Source: Streptococcus salivarius (GTDB lineage: Bacteria; Bacillota; Bacilli; Lactobacillales; Streptococcaceae). Taken from it: a stretch of 64,000 nucleotides of DNA. Position numbers and translations under genes: made by a program. The notes beneath the pieces were generated by a model. It was not told the DNA's origin, did not search any database, and saw nothing but the letters and a program-made list of their open reading frames with translations. This document shows, piece by piece, positions 54,180-61,690 of this stretch (its first letter is position 1; each line of letters opens with the position of its first letter). The stretch lies in contig NZ_CP009913.1 of the NCBI RefSeq assembly GCF_000785515.1, positions 262,001-326,000 on the forward strand. Reading direction: 5' to 3'.

Positions 54180-55529
54180 TTACCTCTTCAACAAGTCGTA
54201 AATATGAGTTACATTTTGTAAGAGTGTAACGATCACGATTTTATCCCCAATAGCGAGTCTGTCTTCTCCCGTTGGGAAAATAGATTTTCCATTGCGAATA
54301 ATAGCAGCGATAAGGACACCATTAGCAAATTCAAGCTCAGAAAGTTTCTTCCCAGCGATTTTGTTGTTTTCCTTAATTTGGAATTGCAAGGTTTCGATAC
54401 GACCATTAGCCACATGGTGAAGGGCATCGAGGCTAGAATCTTTAGCATTATAACGCCCACGGACAAAGTGCATTACAGTGTCAACGGCAATACTCTTAGG
54501 TGTGACAATTGTTGTTGTCTCACGTGTATCGATAATCTCTAAAAGACTGGTACGGTTGACTTTAGTAATATTCTTGTGAATACCAAGGCTTTCGAGGAAC
54601 ATAGAGGTGATGATATTTTCTTCATCTACTCCAGTTAGGGTAGCTACGGCATCATAACTGGATGCACTTTCCTCGAGAAGAAGGTCTTTAGCAGTACCGT
54701 CACCTAAGATAACAGAAACTTCAGGGAAGACCTGACTAAAGGTTTGTGCACGGTCCATTTTTTGCTCAATCAATTTGACCTTAATACGATTGTTTTTCAA
54801 GATATTGAGCAAGTAGTAGGAGATACGTCCAGCACCAATCAACAAAAGTTTTTTGATGCTTTTTGGCTTGATGTAACTGTGGAAAAGCGCCATATCAACA
54901 CGTTTACCAGTGACATAAATCTTATCCCCAATTTGCATGGTAGCATTCCCATCTGGAATGATGAGTTCACCTTGACGGTCAATCGTACAAACTAGAATAT
55001 TGCCGAATTTCTTACGGAATTGTTCCATTGTCATACCAGACAATTGGCTATTTTCAGTGACTTTAAATGCCATCAGGATAACACGTCCGTTAGCAAAGGT
55101 TTCTACTGATAGAGCATTTGGAAATTCAACTGTATTGGCAATATAGCGAGCTGTTAAAAGTTCAGGATTAACTACTAATGAGAATCCAAGAAAGTTCTTG
55201 TCTTTGAAATAAGCATTTGAGTATTCTGGGTTACGCACACGAACAATGGTTTCTTTGGCACCCATTTGTTTAGCCAGAACGGCTGAAATCATGTTTACTT
55301 CATCTTTATCAGTCATAGCGATAAAAACATCGCAGTTGTTAACCTCGGCTTGTTCCAAGATTTTGAAATTAGCCCCATTACCAGCAAAGCCCATCACATC
55401 GTAACGTTTGCTGAGTCGTTTGAGGACCTCTTCTTTTTCTTCAATTAAAATAACATCGTGCTTCTCTTCAACAAGAGAGCGACAGAGTGCGGTACCGACT
55501 TTACCGGCACCTACGACAATAATACGCAT
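54180..55529 (-). CDS. trkA: Trk system potassium uptake regulator TrkA
   Basis: 449 residues, duplicated RCK protein: two Rossmann-fold RCK_N domains beginning IIVVGAGKVGTALCRSL (residue 3) and LLLIGAGRISYYLLNILKNN (about 228), each followed by an RCK_C domain. It binds NAD(H)/ATP and gates TrkH. RCK_C domains of Firmicute potassium systems often bind cyclic di-AMP; this is a family-level possibility. GGAGGTAACTC precedes the ATG on the minus strand. Confidence 0.94.
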   Translation of the reverse strand: MRIIVVGAGKVGTALCRSLVEEKHDVILIEEKEEVLKRLSKRYDVMGFAGNGANFKILEQAEVNNCDVFIAMTDKDEVNMISAVLAKQMGAKETIVRVRNPEYSNAYFKDKNFLGFSLVVNPELLTARYIANTVEFPNALSVETFANGRVILMAFKVTENSQLSGMTMEQFRKKFGNILVCTIDRQGELIIPDGNATMQIGDKIYVTGKRVDMALFHSYIKPKSIKKLLLIGAGRISYYLLNILKNNRIKVKLIEQKMDRAQTFSQVFPEVSVILGDGTAKDLLLEESASSYDAVATLTGVDEENIITSMFLESLGIHKNITKVNRTSLLEIIDTRETTTIVTPKSIAVDTVMHFVRGRYNAKDSSLDALHHVANGRIETLQFQIKENNKIAGKKLSELEFANGVLIAAIIRNGKSIFPTGEDRLAIGDKIVIVTLLQNVTHIYDLLKR

Positions 55530-55665
55530 GAGTTACCTCCAAATAATCATTACTATGATACTCTATTTTAGCTGAAAAATCACCCTTTTCGGCTAGCTTT
55601 ATCAACTGTTCTTATTTAAAGTGAATAATGAAGTTATAAAAGTTACTTTTTTTTCTTAAAATAGT

Positions 55666-55803
55666 GTTGACTTTTACACTAGAAGTGCTAAAATATATTC
55701 AAAGATTCGTTATTTTAAATCTAACCTGTCATGATTTAAGCTAATGAACGTCCACAACCATGTCGTCTGCTGAGCTTGACTCCGGGCGACATGGTATTTT
55801 TTA
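55666..55803 (+). promoter_or_regulatory. trmL promoter and leader hairpin
   Basis: TTGACT and TAAAAT with a 16-base spacer give a transcript starting near 55700. About 60 bases in, ACCATGTCG (55757-55765) pairs with CGACATGGT (55787-55795), followed by ATTTTTTAT. This is a terminator-like structure only 18 bases before the trmL coding region, so it may attenuate transcription. No known riboswitch class was recognised. No coding content is seen between 55530 and 55820. Confidence 0.5.
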
Positions 55804-55820
55804 TGTCTAGGAGAATTGAG

Positions 55821-56330
55821 ATGTCACGTAATCATATTGTCTTGTTTGAACCTCGCATTCCGCAAAATACTGGGAATATCGCTCGTACCTGTGCAGCGAC
55901 TAACAGCCCTCTTCATATCATTCGTCCTATGGGATTTCCAATTGATGACAAGAAGATGAAGCGTGCAGGCCTTGACTACTGGGATAAACTTGACATCACC
56001 TACTATGACAATTTGGCTGATTTTATGTCTAAAAATCAAGATGGCCGTTTGCATTTAGTCACGAAGTTTGCAGATAAGACTTATTCAGACGAGAATTATG
56101 CTGATGGCGGAGACCACTATTTTATGTTTGGTCGTGAAGATACGGGTCTGCCTGAAGATTTTATGCGTGAGCATCCTGAAAAAGCTATTCGTATTCCGAT
56201 GAATGATGAACATGTGCGTAGTCTAAATGTGTCCAATACTGTTTGTATGATTGTTTATGAAGCACTTCGTCAGCAACAGTTTGCGGGGTTAGAGTTGAGC
56301 CATCGTTACCAGAATGATAAATTAAAATAG
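55821..56330 (+). CDS. trmL: tRNA (cytidine/uridine-34-2'-O)-methyltransferase TrmL
   Basis: 169 residues. SPOUT methyltransferase acting on the wobble base of leucine tRNAs. [20 protein letters not shown] at the N-terminus, [13 protein letters not shown] and [20 protein letters not shown] are the family motifs. The ATG at 55821 is chosen because TAGGAG is correctly spaced upstream and it matches the family N-terminus; in-frame codons further up encode an unrelated 15-residue extension that lies in the leader hairpin. Confidence 0.93.
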   Translation: MSRNHIVLFEPRIPQNTGNIARTCAATNSPLHIIRPMGFPIDDKKMKRAGLDYWDKLDITYYDNLADFMSKNQDGRLHLVTKFADKTYSDENYADGGDHYFMFGREDTGLPEDFMREHPEKAIRIPMNDEHVRSLNVSNTVCMIVYEALRQQQFAGLELSHRYQNDKLK

Positions 56331-56379
56331 AGACTATTAATAGTCGTTGACTATCATTTGATTAGAAATCTATAAATCG

Positions 56380-56405
56380 AAAGCCTTGTCATCAAGGCTT
56401 TTTTG
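56380..56405 (+). terminator. Terminator of trmL
   Basis: AAGCCTTG-TCAT-CAAGGCTT followed by T. Confidence 0.85.
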
Positions 56406-56418
56406 TGTTAATCTTAAA

Positions 56419-56545
56419 GGGTCTTCAGGGCAGGGTGAAATTCCCGACCGGCGGTGATTCTATGGATAAGTCCGCGAGCGCAAGCTGATGAGGTGCGATT
56501 CCTCAACCGACAGTACAGTCTGGATGGAAGAAGACCAGTCTTTTT
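56419..56545 (+). promoter_or_regulatory. FMN riboswitch (RFN element)
   Basis: Classical RFN sequence: GTCTTCAGGGCAGGGTGAAA, TTCCCGACCGGCGGTGATTC, TAAGTCCGCGAGCG, GATTCCTCAACCGACAGTAC and the closing GGATGGAAGAAGAC. It senses flavin mononucleotide and represses the downstream riboflavin transporter. A short AAGAC/GTCTT hairpin with T-run after it (to about 56560) is the likely terminator. Confidence 0.96.
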
Positions 56546-56619
56546 GCGTAGTCTTTTTTGACATAGGCAAATACATTGGGAACTTCTTTCAAATTGTTAA
56601 AATTTGGAGGAATTTTTTT

Positions 56620-57177
56620 ATGACAAACACACGTAAATTGGCTTATATTGCCATTTTATCCGCAGTTTCATTCTTATTGCTTTATTTTTCATTTCCATTG
56701 ATTCCAGCAGCAGATTTTTTGAAGGTTGATTTTTCAATCCTTCCAGTTCTTATCGCCTTGGTTATCTTTGATTTTAAGAGTGCTATTGGCGTTCTCTTAC
56801 TTCGTTCATTGTTGAAGCTCTTGCTAAACAATGGTGGTCCAGGATCAATGATTGGACTTCCTATGAATTTCGTTGCTCTAGGAGTCTTTGTTTGGGGCCT
56901 AAGCTATTTTTGGAAAAAGAATCAAACGAGTAAGAATTATATTCTTGGATCTGTTTTGGGTACTGTCTTGCTTACAGTTGCTATGGTAGCACTTAACTAT
57001 ATTTATGCAGTACCACTCTATGCCAAATTTGCCAACTTTGATATTGCGCAATTTATAGGTCTCTATAAATACCTTTTCGCTATGGTAGTACCTTTCAATT
57101 TACTTGAAGGATTAATTTTTGCAGTAGCCTTTGCTCTGATTTATGCTCCACTTAAGTCTATTCTAGTAAAATTATAA
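56620..57177 (+). CDS. ribU: Riboflavin ECF transporter S component RibU
   Basis: 185 residues with six membrane helices. The substrate-binding subunit for riboflavin that pairs with the shared EcfAA'T energising module encoded elsewhere. LAYIAILSAVSFLLLYFSFP, FLKVDFSILPVLIALVIF and the segment LLKLLLNNGGPGSMIGLPMN are RibU features. The start has TTGGAGGAA eight bases upstream. The FMN riboswitch directly before it confirms the role. Confidence 0.95.
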   Translation: MTNTRKLAYIAILSAVSFLLLYFSFPLIPAADFLKVDFSILPVLIALVIFDFKSAIGVLLLRSLLKLLLNNGGPGSMIGLPMNFVALGVFVWGLSYFWKKNQTSKNYILGSVLGTVLLTVAMVALNYIYAVPLYAKFANFDIAQFIGLYKYLFAMVVPFNLLEGLIFAVAFALIYAPLKSILVKL

Positions 57178-57179
57178 AT

Positions 57180-57830
57180 ATGAAACACAAACACACACAT
57201 TATATTTATGCTTCTTTTGCCTTATTGTTATTTGTTGCTCTCGGTTACATGGTTAAGTTCTACCCTGAAGCCTTGACAGGATTTGATAGCAACATTCAAA
57301 CTTGGGTTCGAGGAGACTTACCAGCAGGATTGACACGCTTTTTTAAAACGATTACCATACTTGGGAATACGCCCGTACAGGCTATTATTGCAATCGTAGC
57401 AGTAATCTGGCTTTATCTACGTCAGTATAAAGCAGAAGCTATCTTTGTAGGTGCCAGTGGGCTTCTCGCTAGTATCTTGATTGTAAGTTTGAAGTATATT
57501 TACCAGCGTCAACGCCCATCAATTACGCATTTAGTGCACGCTAGTGGTTATTCTTTCCCTAGTGGTCACTCTTTGGGAACTTTTATGATTCTTGGAGCAA
57601 TTGCCATTGTTCTTGCTCAGCGTTTGGCGAAAAAAGAATCTAAAATAGCAGTTTATGGTATTACTGGGCTTCTGATTTTCCTTGTTGGACTTTCGCGTAT
57701 TTATGTGGGTGTCCATTATCCAACAGATGTTTTAGCTGGCTTTACCTTAGCCTTTGGTTTGCTTAATGCTATCTATCCAACTTATGACCGCATTCGCTTT
57801 GAATGGCGATTCCACAGTAAACAGAAATAA
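57180..57830 (+). CDS. PAP2-family phosphatase
   Basis: 216 residues, five or six membrane helices. Catalytic motifs KYIYQRQRPSITH, YSFPSGHSLGT and GLSRIYVGVHYPTDVLAG are complete, unlike the variant in the copy at 7374. Likely an undecaprenyl-pyrophosphate or other lipid-phosphate phosphatase at the membrane's outer face. It starts two bases after the ribU stop and is cotranscribed with it, so it should also be under the FMN riboswitch; a link to flavin use is not obvious. Confidence 0.92.
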   Translation: MKHKHTHYIYASFALLLFVALGYMVKFYPEALTGFDSNIQTWVRGDLPAGLTRFFKTITILGNTPVQAIIAIVAVIWLYLRQYKAEAIFVGASGLLASILIVSLKYIYQRQRPSITHLVHASGYSFPSGHSLGTFMILGAIAIVLAQRLAKKESKIAVYGITGLLIFLVGLSRIYVGVHYPTDVLAGFTLAFGLLNAIYPTYDRIRFEWRFHSKQK

Positions 57831-57833
57831 AAC

Positions 57834-57867
57834 AAACATGTAGTTTTTGAACTGCATGTTTTTTTGA
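57834..57867 (+). terminator. Terminator of ribU-PAP2
   Basis: AAACATGTAGTT pairs with AACTGCATGTTT (one G-U), followed by T. Confidence 0.88.
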
Positions 57868-57972
57868 TGCAAAGGAAGGTTTTTCTTATATAAAATGTAT
57901 AAAAATAGCTTTTTTTGACTATTATTCTGTTAAAATCATATTAACTGTATATTAATTATATTACAGTTGTGA

Positions 57973-57978
57973 TATAAT
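57973..57978 (+). promoter_or_regulatory. Extended -10 box of comR
   Basis: TGATATAAT, 33 bases before the comR start. No ComR box is seen here, consistent with basal expression. Confidence 0.6.
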
Positions 57979-58010
57979 ATTTTTAAATTTTTGAAATGAA
58001 GGAGAGTCTC

Positions 58011-58910
58011 TTGAACATAAAAGACAGCATTGGACTAAGAATCAAAACTGAGCGTGAACGTCAGCAGATGTCACGTGAAGTGCTATGTTTAGATGGTGCG
58101 GAATTGACTGTGCGTCAGTTAATTCGTATTGAAAAAGGGGAGTCACTCCCGTCTTTGGATAAATTATCTTATATTGCAAAACGTCTAGGAAAAAATATGT
58201 CTGATCTATTGGATCATGACAATATTACCATTCCTGACGAATATTATGAGATGAAGAATCGTTTGATTAAGTTTCCAACGTACAGAAATCCAGAAAGAAT
58301 AAAGTCTAAACTTGCCTTAATTGAGGAAGTCTATGAGAAATTCTTTGAACTTCTTCCAGAAGAAGAGTTGTTAACTCTAGATATTTTGGAAAATATTTTG
58401 AGTTTTACTAATTGGGAGGAGAGCCCAAAGGTTGAAGAAATATATGAAGACTTGTTTGAACAAGTCAAAAGGAAGAAGAAATTCTCAACTAACGATTTAT
58501 TAGTTATTGACTATTATTTCTTCCATCTCTATGGAAGAAAACAGTTTGACAAAAAACTTTTTGAAAGGATTGTAAAGAGAGTATTAAATCAGGAAATTTG
58601 GACAGACGATGTCTATAATATTGTTTTATTTAATGATTTGATGGCTATCGCTGCTTTGAAGATTTTTCACAATTCCTTTTCAGACTTCTTAACAGTTGTG
58701 GATAAAGCATTAGCCGTTATAGAAAAATCACAATTCTATAGCTATAAACCTAGTGTTTTTGTTCTCAAAGCTAAATATGAACTTCTGCATAAGGGAAATA
58801 AGAAAAAGGCTGCAGAGAATTACGATAAGGCCATAATGTTTGCTTCCGTTTTAGAAGACTCGGTTTTAGAAGAAAGTATAAAAGCAGGGAAAGCGGCAGA
58901 TGGTTTATAG
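58011..58910 (+). CDS. comR: Competence pheromone receptor ComR
   Basis: 299 residues. Cytoplasmic Rgg/RRNPP-family activator that binds imported XIP and turns on comS and comX. N-terminal XRE-type helix-turn-helix (about 1-66: GLRIKTERERQQMSREVLCL; LTVRQLIRIEKGE); TPR-like pheromone-binding domain to the end. Sequence and length match S. thermophilus ComR closely, as I remember it. The TTG at 58011 is chosen over an in-frame ATG at 57996, because the ATG overlaps the ribosome-binding site AAGGAG (57999-58004) and the TTG gives the family N-terminus MNIKDSIG. It is immediately followed by its target comS. Confidence 0.96.
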   Translation: MNIKDSIGLRIKTERERQQMSREVLCLDGAELTVRQLIRIEKGESLPSLDKLSYIAKRLGKNMSDLLDHDNITIPDEYYEMKNRLIKFPTYRNPERIKSKLALIEEVYEKFFELLPEEELLTLDILENILSFTNWEESPKVEEIYEDLFEQVKRKKKFSTNDLLVIDYYFFHLYGRKQFDKKLFERIVKRVLNQEIWTDDVYNIVLFNDLMAIAALKIFHNSFSDFLTVVDKALAVIEKSQFYSYKPSVFVLKAKYELLHKGNKKKAAENYDKAIMFASVLEDSVLEESIKAGKAADGL

Positions 58911-58918
58911 AAATGGTG

Positions 58919-58963
58919 GTGACATAAATGTCACTACTTTTTTAATGGTTAAATGTTTACTAT
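58919..58963 (+). promoter_or_regulatory. ComR box and -10 element of comS
   Basis: GTGACAT-AA-ATGTCAC (58919-58934) begins nine bases after the comR stop, then a T-run, then TACTAT (58958-58963). It is the autoregulatory site through which ComR-XIP amplifies comS expression in salivarius-group streptococci. Confidence 0.9.
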
Positions 58964-58997
58964 AGAAACATAAATAACAGTTAAAAGGAGTTTTATT

Positions 58998-59072
58998 TTG
59001 AAAAAGCTAAATTTATTTACACTATTCTCACTACTTATCACTATCTTGCCTTATTTCACAGGTTGTCTTTAA
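58998..59072 (+). CDS. comS: ComS, precursor of competence pheromone XIP
   Basis: 24 residues, TTG start with AAAGGAG seven bases upstream. A basic N-terminus (MKKLN) and hydrophobic middle precede the C-terminal octapeptide LPYFTGCL, the mature XIP pheromone I associate with S. salivarius. The precursor is exported, processed, re-imported by the Opp/Ami permease and bound by ComR. It starts 35 bases after the -10 box and 87 bases after the comR stop. No terminator follows, so the transcript should continue into the C39-type exporter 12 bases downstream. Confidence 0.95.
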   Translation: MKKLNLFTLFSLLITILPYFTGCL

Positions 59073-59084
59073 TAAGGAGTCACC

Positions 59085-61181
59085 ATGTCAAAATATCCAT
59101 ATATTTCACAGGTTGATCAGCGTGATTGTGGTGTCGCTGCCTTGTCCATGATTCTTAAACACTATGGTTCGTCTTATAGTTTGGCCTATTTGCGGGAGTT
59201 GGCTCAGACCTCTCGGGAAGGAACTTCTGCGCTTGGTTTGGTTGAAGCGGCCAAGCAGTTGGGTCTTGAAACTCAGGCCATTCGTGCGGATTTAGACTTG
59301 TTTAAACAAGAAAGCCTATCTTATCCTTTTATTGCACATGTGGTTAAAGAAGGTGGACTGCAACATTATTATACGGTGTTTGGTCAAATCAAAGGGAAGC
59401 TTGTTATTGGTGATCCAGATCCTAGCAAGAAGGTCATTAAAATGCCCTTAGAGGAGTTTGCCAAAGAGTGGACGGGAGTTGCTCTCTTTTTTGTTCCAGG
59501 AGAAACCTACACTAAATACAAAGAAGATGTGCCTGGGCTTCTTTCATTTTTACCAATTTTGTTTCGTCGTAAGGGATTGATTGCAGTCATTGTCTTACTG
59601 AGTTTTCTAGTGACCCTTGTTAATATTATTGGTTCTTATTATTTGCAATCTATTATTGACCGCTTGATTCCTCAGGAGGCCTACACTCTTCTGACAATGA
59701 TTTCGCTAGGCCTATGTATCTCTTATCTAGCTCAACAAGTATTTACTTTTTTCAAAGATTATCTTCTACATCGATTGGGGAATTACTTGTCCATTGCTGT
59801 CATTCTTCCTTATATTAAGCATGTCCTTTCCCTACCGATTAGTTTCTTTAGTTCACGTCGTACTGGTGAAATCACATCACGTTTTGGAGATGCCAACACT
59901 ATTATCGATGCTCTAGCTTCAACGATTTTATCAATTTTCCTAGATGTGACCATTGTGATGACTCTAGCTGTGGCCCTTATTTTACAAAATCAGTCACTTT
60001 TTGTGATGACACTCACGGTAGTTCCTCTTTATGTGTTAATCATTTTGGCATTCTATAAGCTTTTTGAAAAGGAAAATTATCAATTGATGGAGGCAAATAG
60101 TCAGGTCAATACCGCTGTTATTGATGATTTGCGAGGCATTGAAACCTTAAAATCCTTGAGAGTTGAAGAGAGACGGTATCAGGAAATTGAGGTGAAATTC
60201 CATGACTATTTGAAGAAGTCTTTGTCTAAGGCTAAGTGGCAATTAACGCAGGATGGTTTAAAGACAGGGGTTCAGTTAGTTTCCAATGTCTTTATCCTCT
60301 GGTATGGGGCACAATTGGCCATGGAAGGACAGCTATCTGCAGGTCAGTTGATTACCTATAATATGTTGCTGAATTATTTTACAACTCCTTTAATTAATAT
60401 TATCAATCTCCAATCAAAAATTCAGCAAGCCAAAGTAGCCAATAATCGTCTTCAAGAAGTTTATGTTGTGGACAAGGAAGAAAAAGGAAAACTTAAAGAG
60501 TTATCCTTTAAACAACTTGCTCTTAAGGGTGTCAGTCACCGTTTTAGTTATCAGCAAGAGACGCTTAGTAAGATTGATTTAACGATTCATAAGGGTGAGA
60601 AAATTGCCCTCATGGGTAAAAGTGGATCTGGGAAAACGACCTTAGCGAAAATGTTGTCGGGTTATTACACAAAATCTAGTGGTCATGTAACCCTAGATAA
60701 AGATGCTATTGGCCATGCGGAGCTGCGTCAAATGGTGACTTACGTTCCCCAGCAGACCTATGTGTTTACTGGAACCATTTTAGAAAATCTGCTGTTAGGA
60801 TTTGAAGGAGAAGTTGACGAGAAAGAACTTCTTAAGGTTTGCCAACAAGCTGATATCTTAGAGGATATTCAAAAAATGCCACTAGGTTTTCAGACCCAAG
60901 TATCTGAGGATGGTGGTCTATCTGGTGGTCAAAAACAACGCTTGGCGATAGCGAGGGCCCTCTTGTCGAAGCAGCCTATCTTGATTTTTGACGAAGCTAC
61001 CAGTGGTCTCGATAGTGATACTGAAAGCAGGGTCATGGCTAATCTTACTAAGATTAAACGAACAATGATTTTTATTGCTCACCGTCATAGTGTCCGTCAA
61101 CATGTCAGTCGTGTGGTGACCATGGTGAGTGGCCAGATTGAGTCGGACAGTCCTAATTTCAATCCATTCCAGTTTATTTAA
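59085..61181 (+). CDS. comA: Peptidase-containing (C39) ABC exporter, ComA/BlpA-like
   Basis: 698 residues. Cleaves and exports double-glycine leader peptides such as bacteriocins. C39 peptidase at 1-135 with QVDQRDCGVAAL (Cys15), LQHYYTVFG (His94) and GDPDP (Asp110-112). Membrane domain at about 160-430 with six helices. NBD with Walker A GKSGSGKTT, signature [16 protein letters not shown], Walker B ILIFDEATSGLD and H-loop IFIAHR. AAGGAG overlaps the comS stop region. Cotranscription with comS puts bacteriocin-type export under competence control. No ComB-like accessory gene lies next to it. The name comA is by type and position. Confidence 0.88.
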   Translation: MSKYPYISQVDQRDCGVAALSMILKHYGSSYSLAYLRELAQTSREGTSALGLVEAAKQLGLETQAIRADLDLFKQESLSYPFIAHVVKEGGLQHYYTVFGQIKGKLVIGDPDPSKKVIKMPLEEFAKEWTGVALFFVPGETYTKYKEDVPGLLSFLPILFRRKGLIAVIVLLSFLVTLVNIIGSYYLQSIIDRLIPQEAYTLLTMISLGLCISYLAQQVFTFFKDYLLHRLGNYLSIAVILPYIKHVLSLPISFFSSRRTGEITSRFGDANTIIDALASTILSIFLDVTIVMTLAVALILQNQSLFVMTLTVVPLYVLIILAFYKLFEKENYQLMEANSQVNTAVIDDLRGIETLKSLRVEERRYQEIEVKFHDYLKKSLSKAKWQLTQDGLKTGVQLVSNVFILWYGAQLAMEGQLSAGQLITYNMLLNYFTTPLINIINLQSKIQQAKVANNRLQEVYVVDKEEKGKLKELSFKQLALKGVSHRFSYQQETLSKIDLTIHKGEKIALMGKSGSGKTTLAKMLSGYYTKSSGHVTLDKDAIGHAELRQMVTYVPQQTYVFTGTILENLLLGFEGEVDEKELLKVCQQADILEDIQKMPLGFQTQVSEDGGLSGGQKQRLAIARALLSKQPILIFDEATSGLDSDTESRVMANLTKIKRTMIFIAHRHSVRQHVSRVVTMVSGQIESDSPNFNPFQFI

Positions 61182-61194
61182 AATAATCTTCCTA

Positions 61195-61222
61195 TTATAT
61201 ATGTAGAATTATATATGTAGAA
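61195..61222. repeat. Exact 14-base tandem duplication
   Basis: TTATATATGTAGAA occurs twice in direct succession, 13 bases after the exporter stop. No stem-loop with a T-run is evident here. Confidence 0.8.
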
Positions 61223-61272
61223 AACTTAAGTAGTCTAAATATTCACATCTTGCACCTATCTCCTTAATATAG

Positions 61273-61278
61273 TATACT
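61273..61278 (+). promoter_or_regulatory. -10 box of the second DUF805 gene
   Basis: TATACT within a partial inverted repeat TAGTAT...ATACTA (61270-61290), 27 bases before the start codon. Confidence 0.55.
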
Positions 61279-61305
61279 GGTAGCATACTATTAAGAGGTG
61301 TAAAC

Positions 61306-61638
61306 ATGTTAGAGGCATATAAAAATTTTTGGTTAGGCTATATTGATTTTTATGGTCGTACAAAACGATCAGACTATTGGTGGGTTGTCTTGATTAATGG
61401 AGTTATTGGTACTTTAATTTTCCTACTGATGGACTTCCTTGGAGAAACAAAGGCTGCTGGCTTTACATTAACAGCTTTCATTTTATTTATAGCAGCAACG
61501 GCGCTTCCTACCATTTCTATGCAGATTCGTCGTCTACGTGATGCCAATTTCAATGTTGCTTGGATTGTATTAAAAGCGACACCACTACTGGTAGTGCTTT
61601 GGGTGATGTATGCCTTTCCTACAAGAGATTCAAAATAA
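61306..61638 (+). CDS. DUF805 family membrane protein (short paralogue)
   Basis: 110 residues. FWLGYIDFYGRTKRSDYWWV is the DUF805 start signature, followed by three membrane helices (about 26-44, 52-70, 90-105) and ISMQIRRLRDANFNVAWIVL. Related to the 147-residue protein at 21331 but shorter and with a different C-terminus. Function unknown. Single gene with its own promoter and terminator. Confidence 0.88.
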   Translation: MLEAYKNFWLGYIDFYGRTKRSDYWWVVLINGVIGTLIFLLMDFLGETKAAGFTLTAFILFIAATALPTISMQIRRLRDANFNVAWIVLKATPLLVVLWVMYAFPTRDSK

Positions 61639-61648
61639 CTCCAATATA

Positions 61649-61690
61649 AAAAGAGTGAAGCTAGTTAATCTAGTTCCACTCTTTTTTTTC
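61649..61690. terminator. Terminator of the second DUF805 gene (bidirectional)
   Basis: AAAGAGTG and CACTCTTT arms with inner CTAG pairing, followed by eight T. It ends at the stop of the convergent gene. Confidence 0.85.

Noticed and set aside
55776..55820. Fifteen extra in-frame codons upstream of trmL
   Set aside because: They cover the leader hairpin region, are not family-like, and the ribosome-binding site serves the ATG at 55821.
56488..56619. In-frame extension of ribU through the FMN riboswitch
   Set aside because: The sequence there is the conserved riboswitch; GGAGG and the family N-terminus support the ATG at 56620.
58920..59000. comS promoter region considered for a second regulator site
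   Set aside because: Only one GACA-N4-TGTC palindrome is present, and it is fully explained by ComR.
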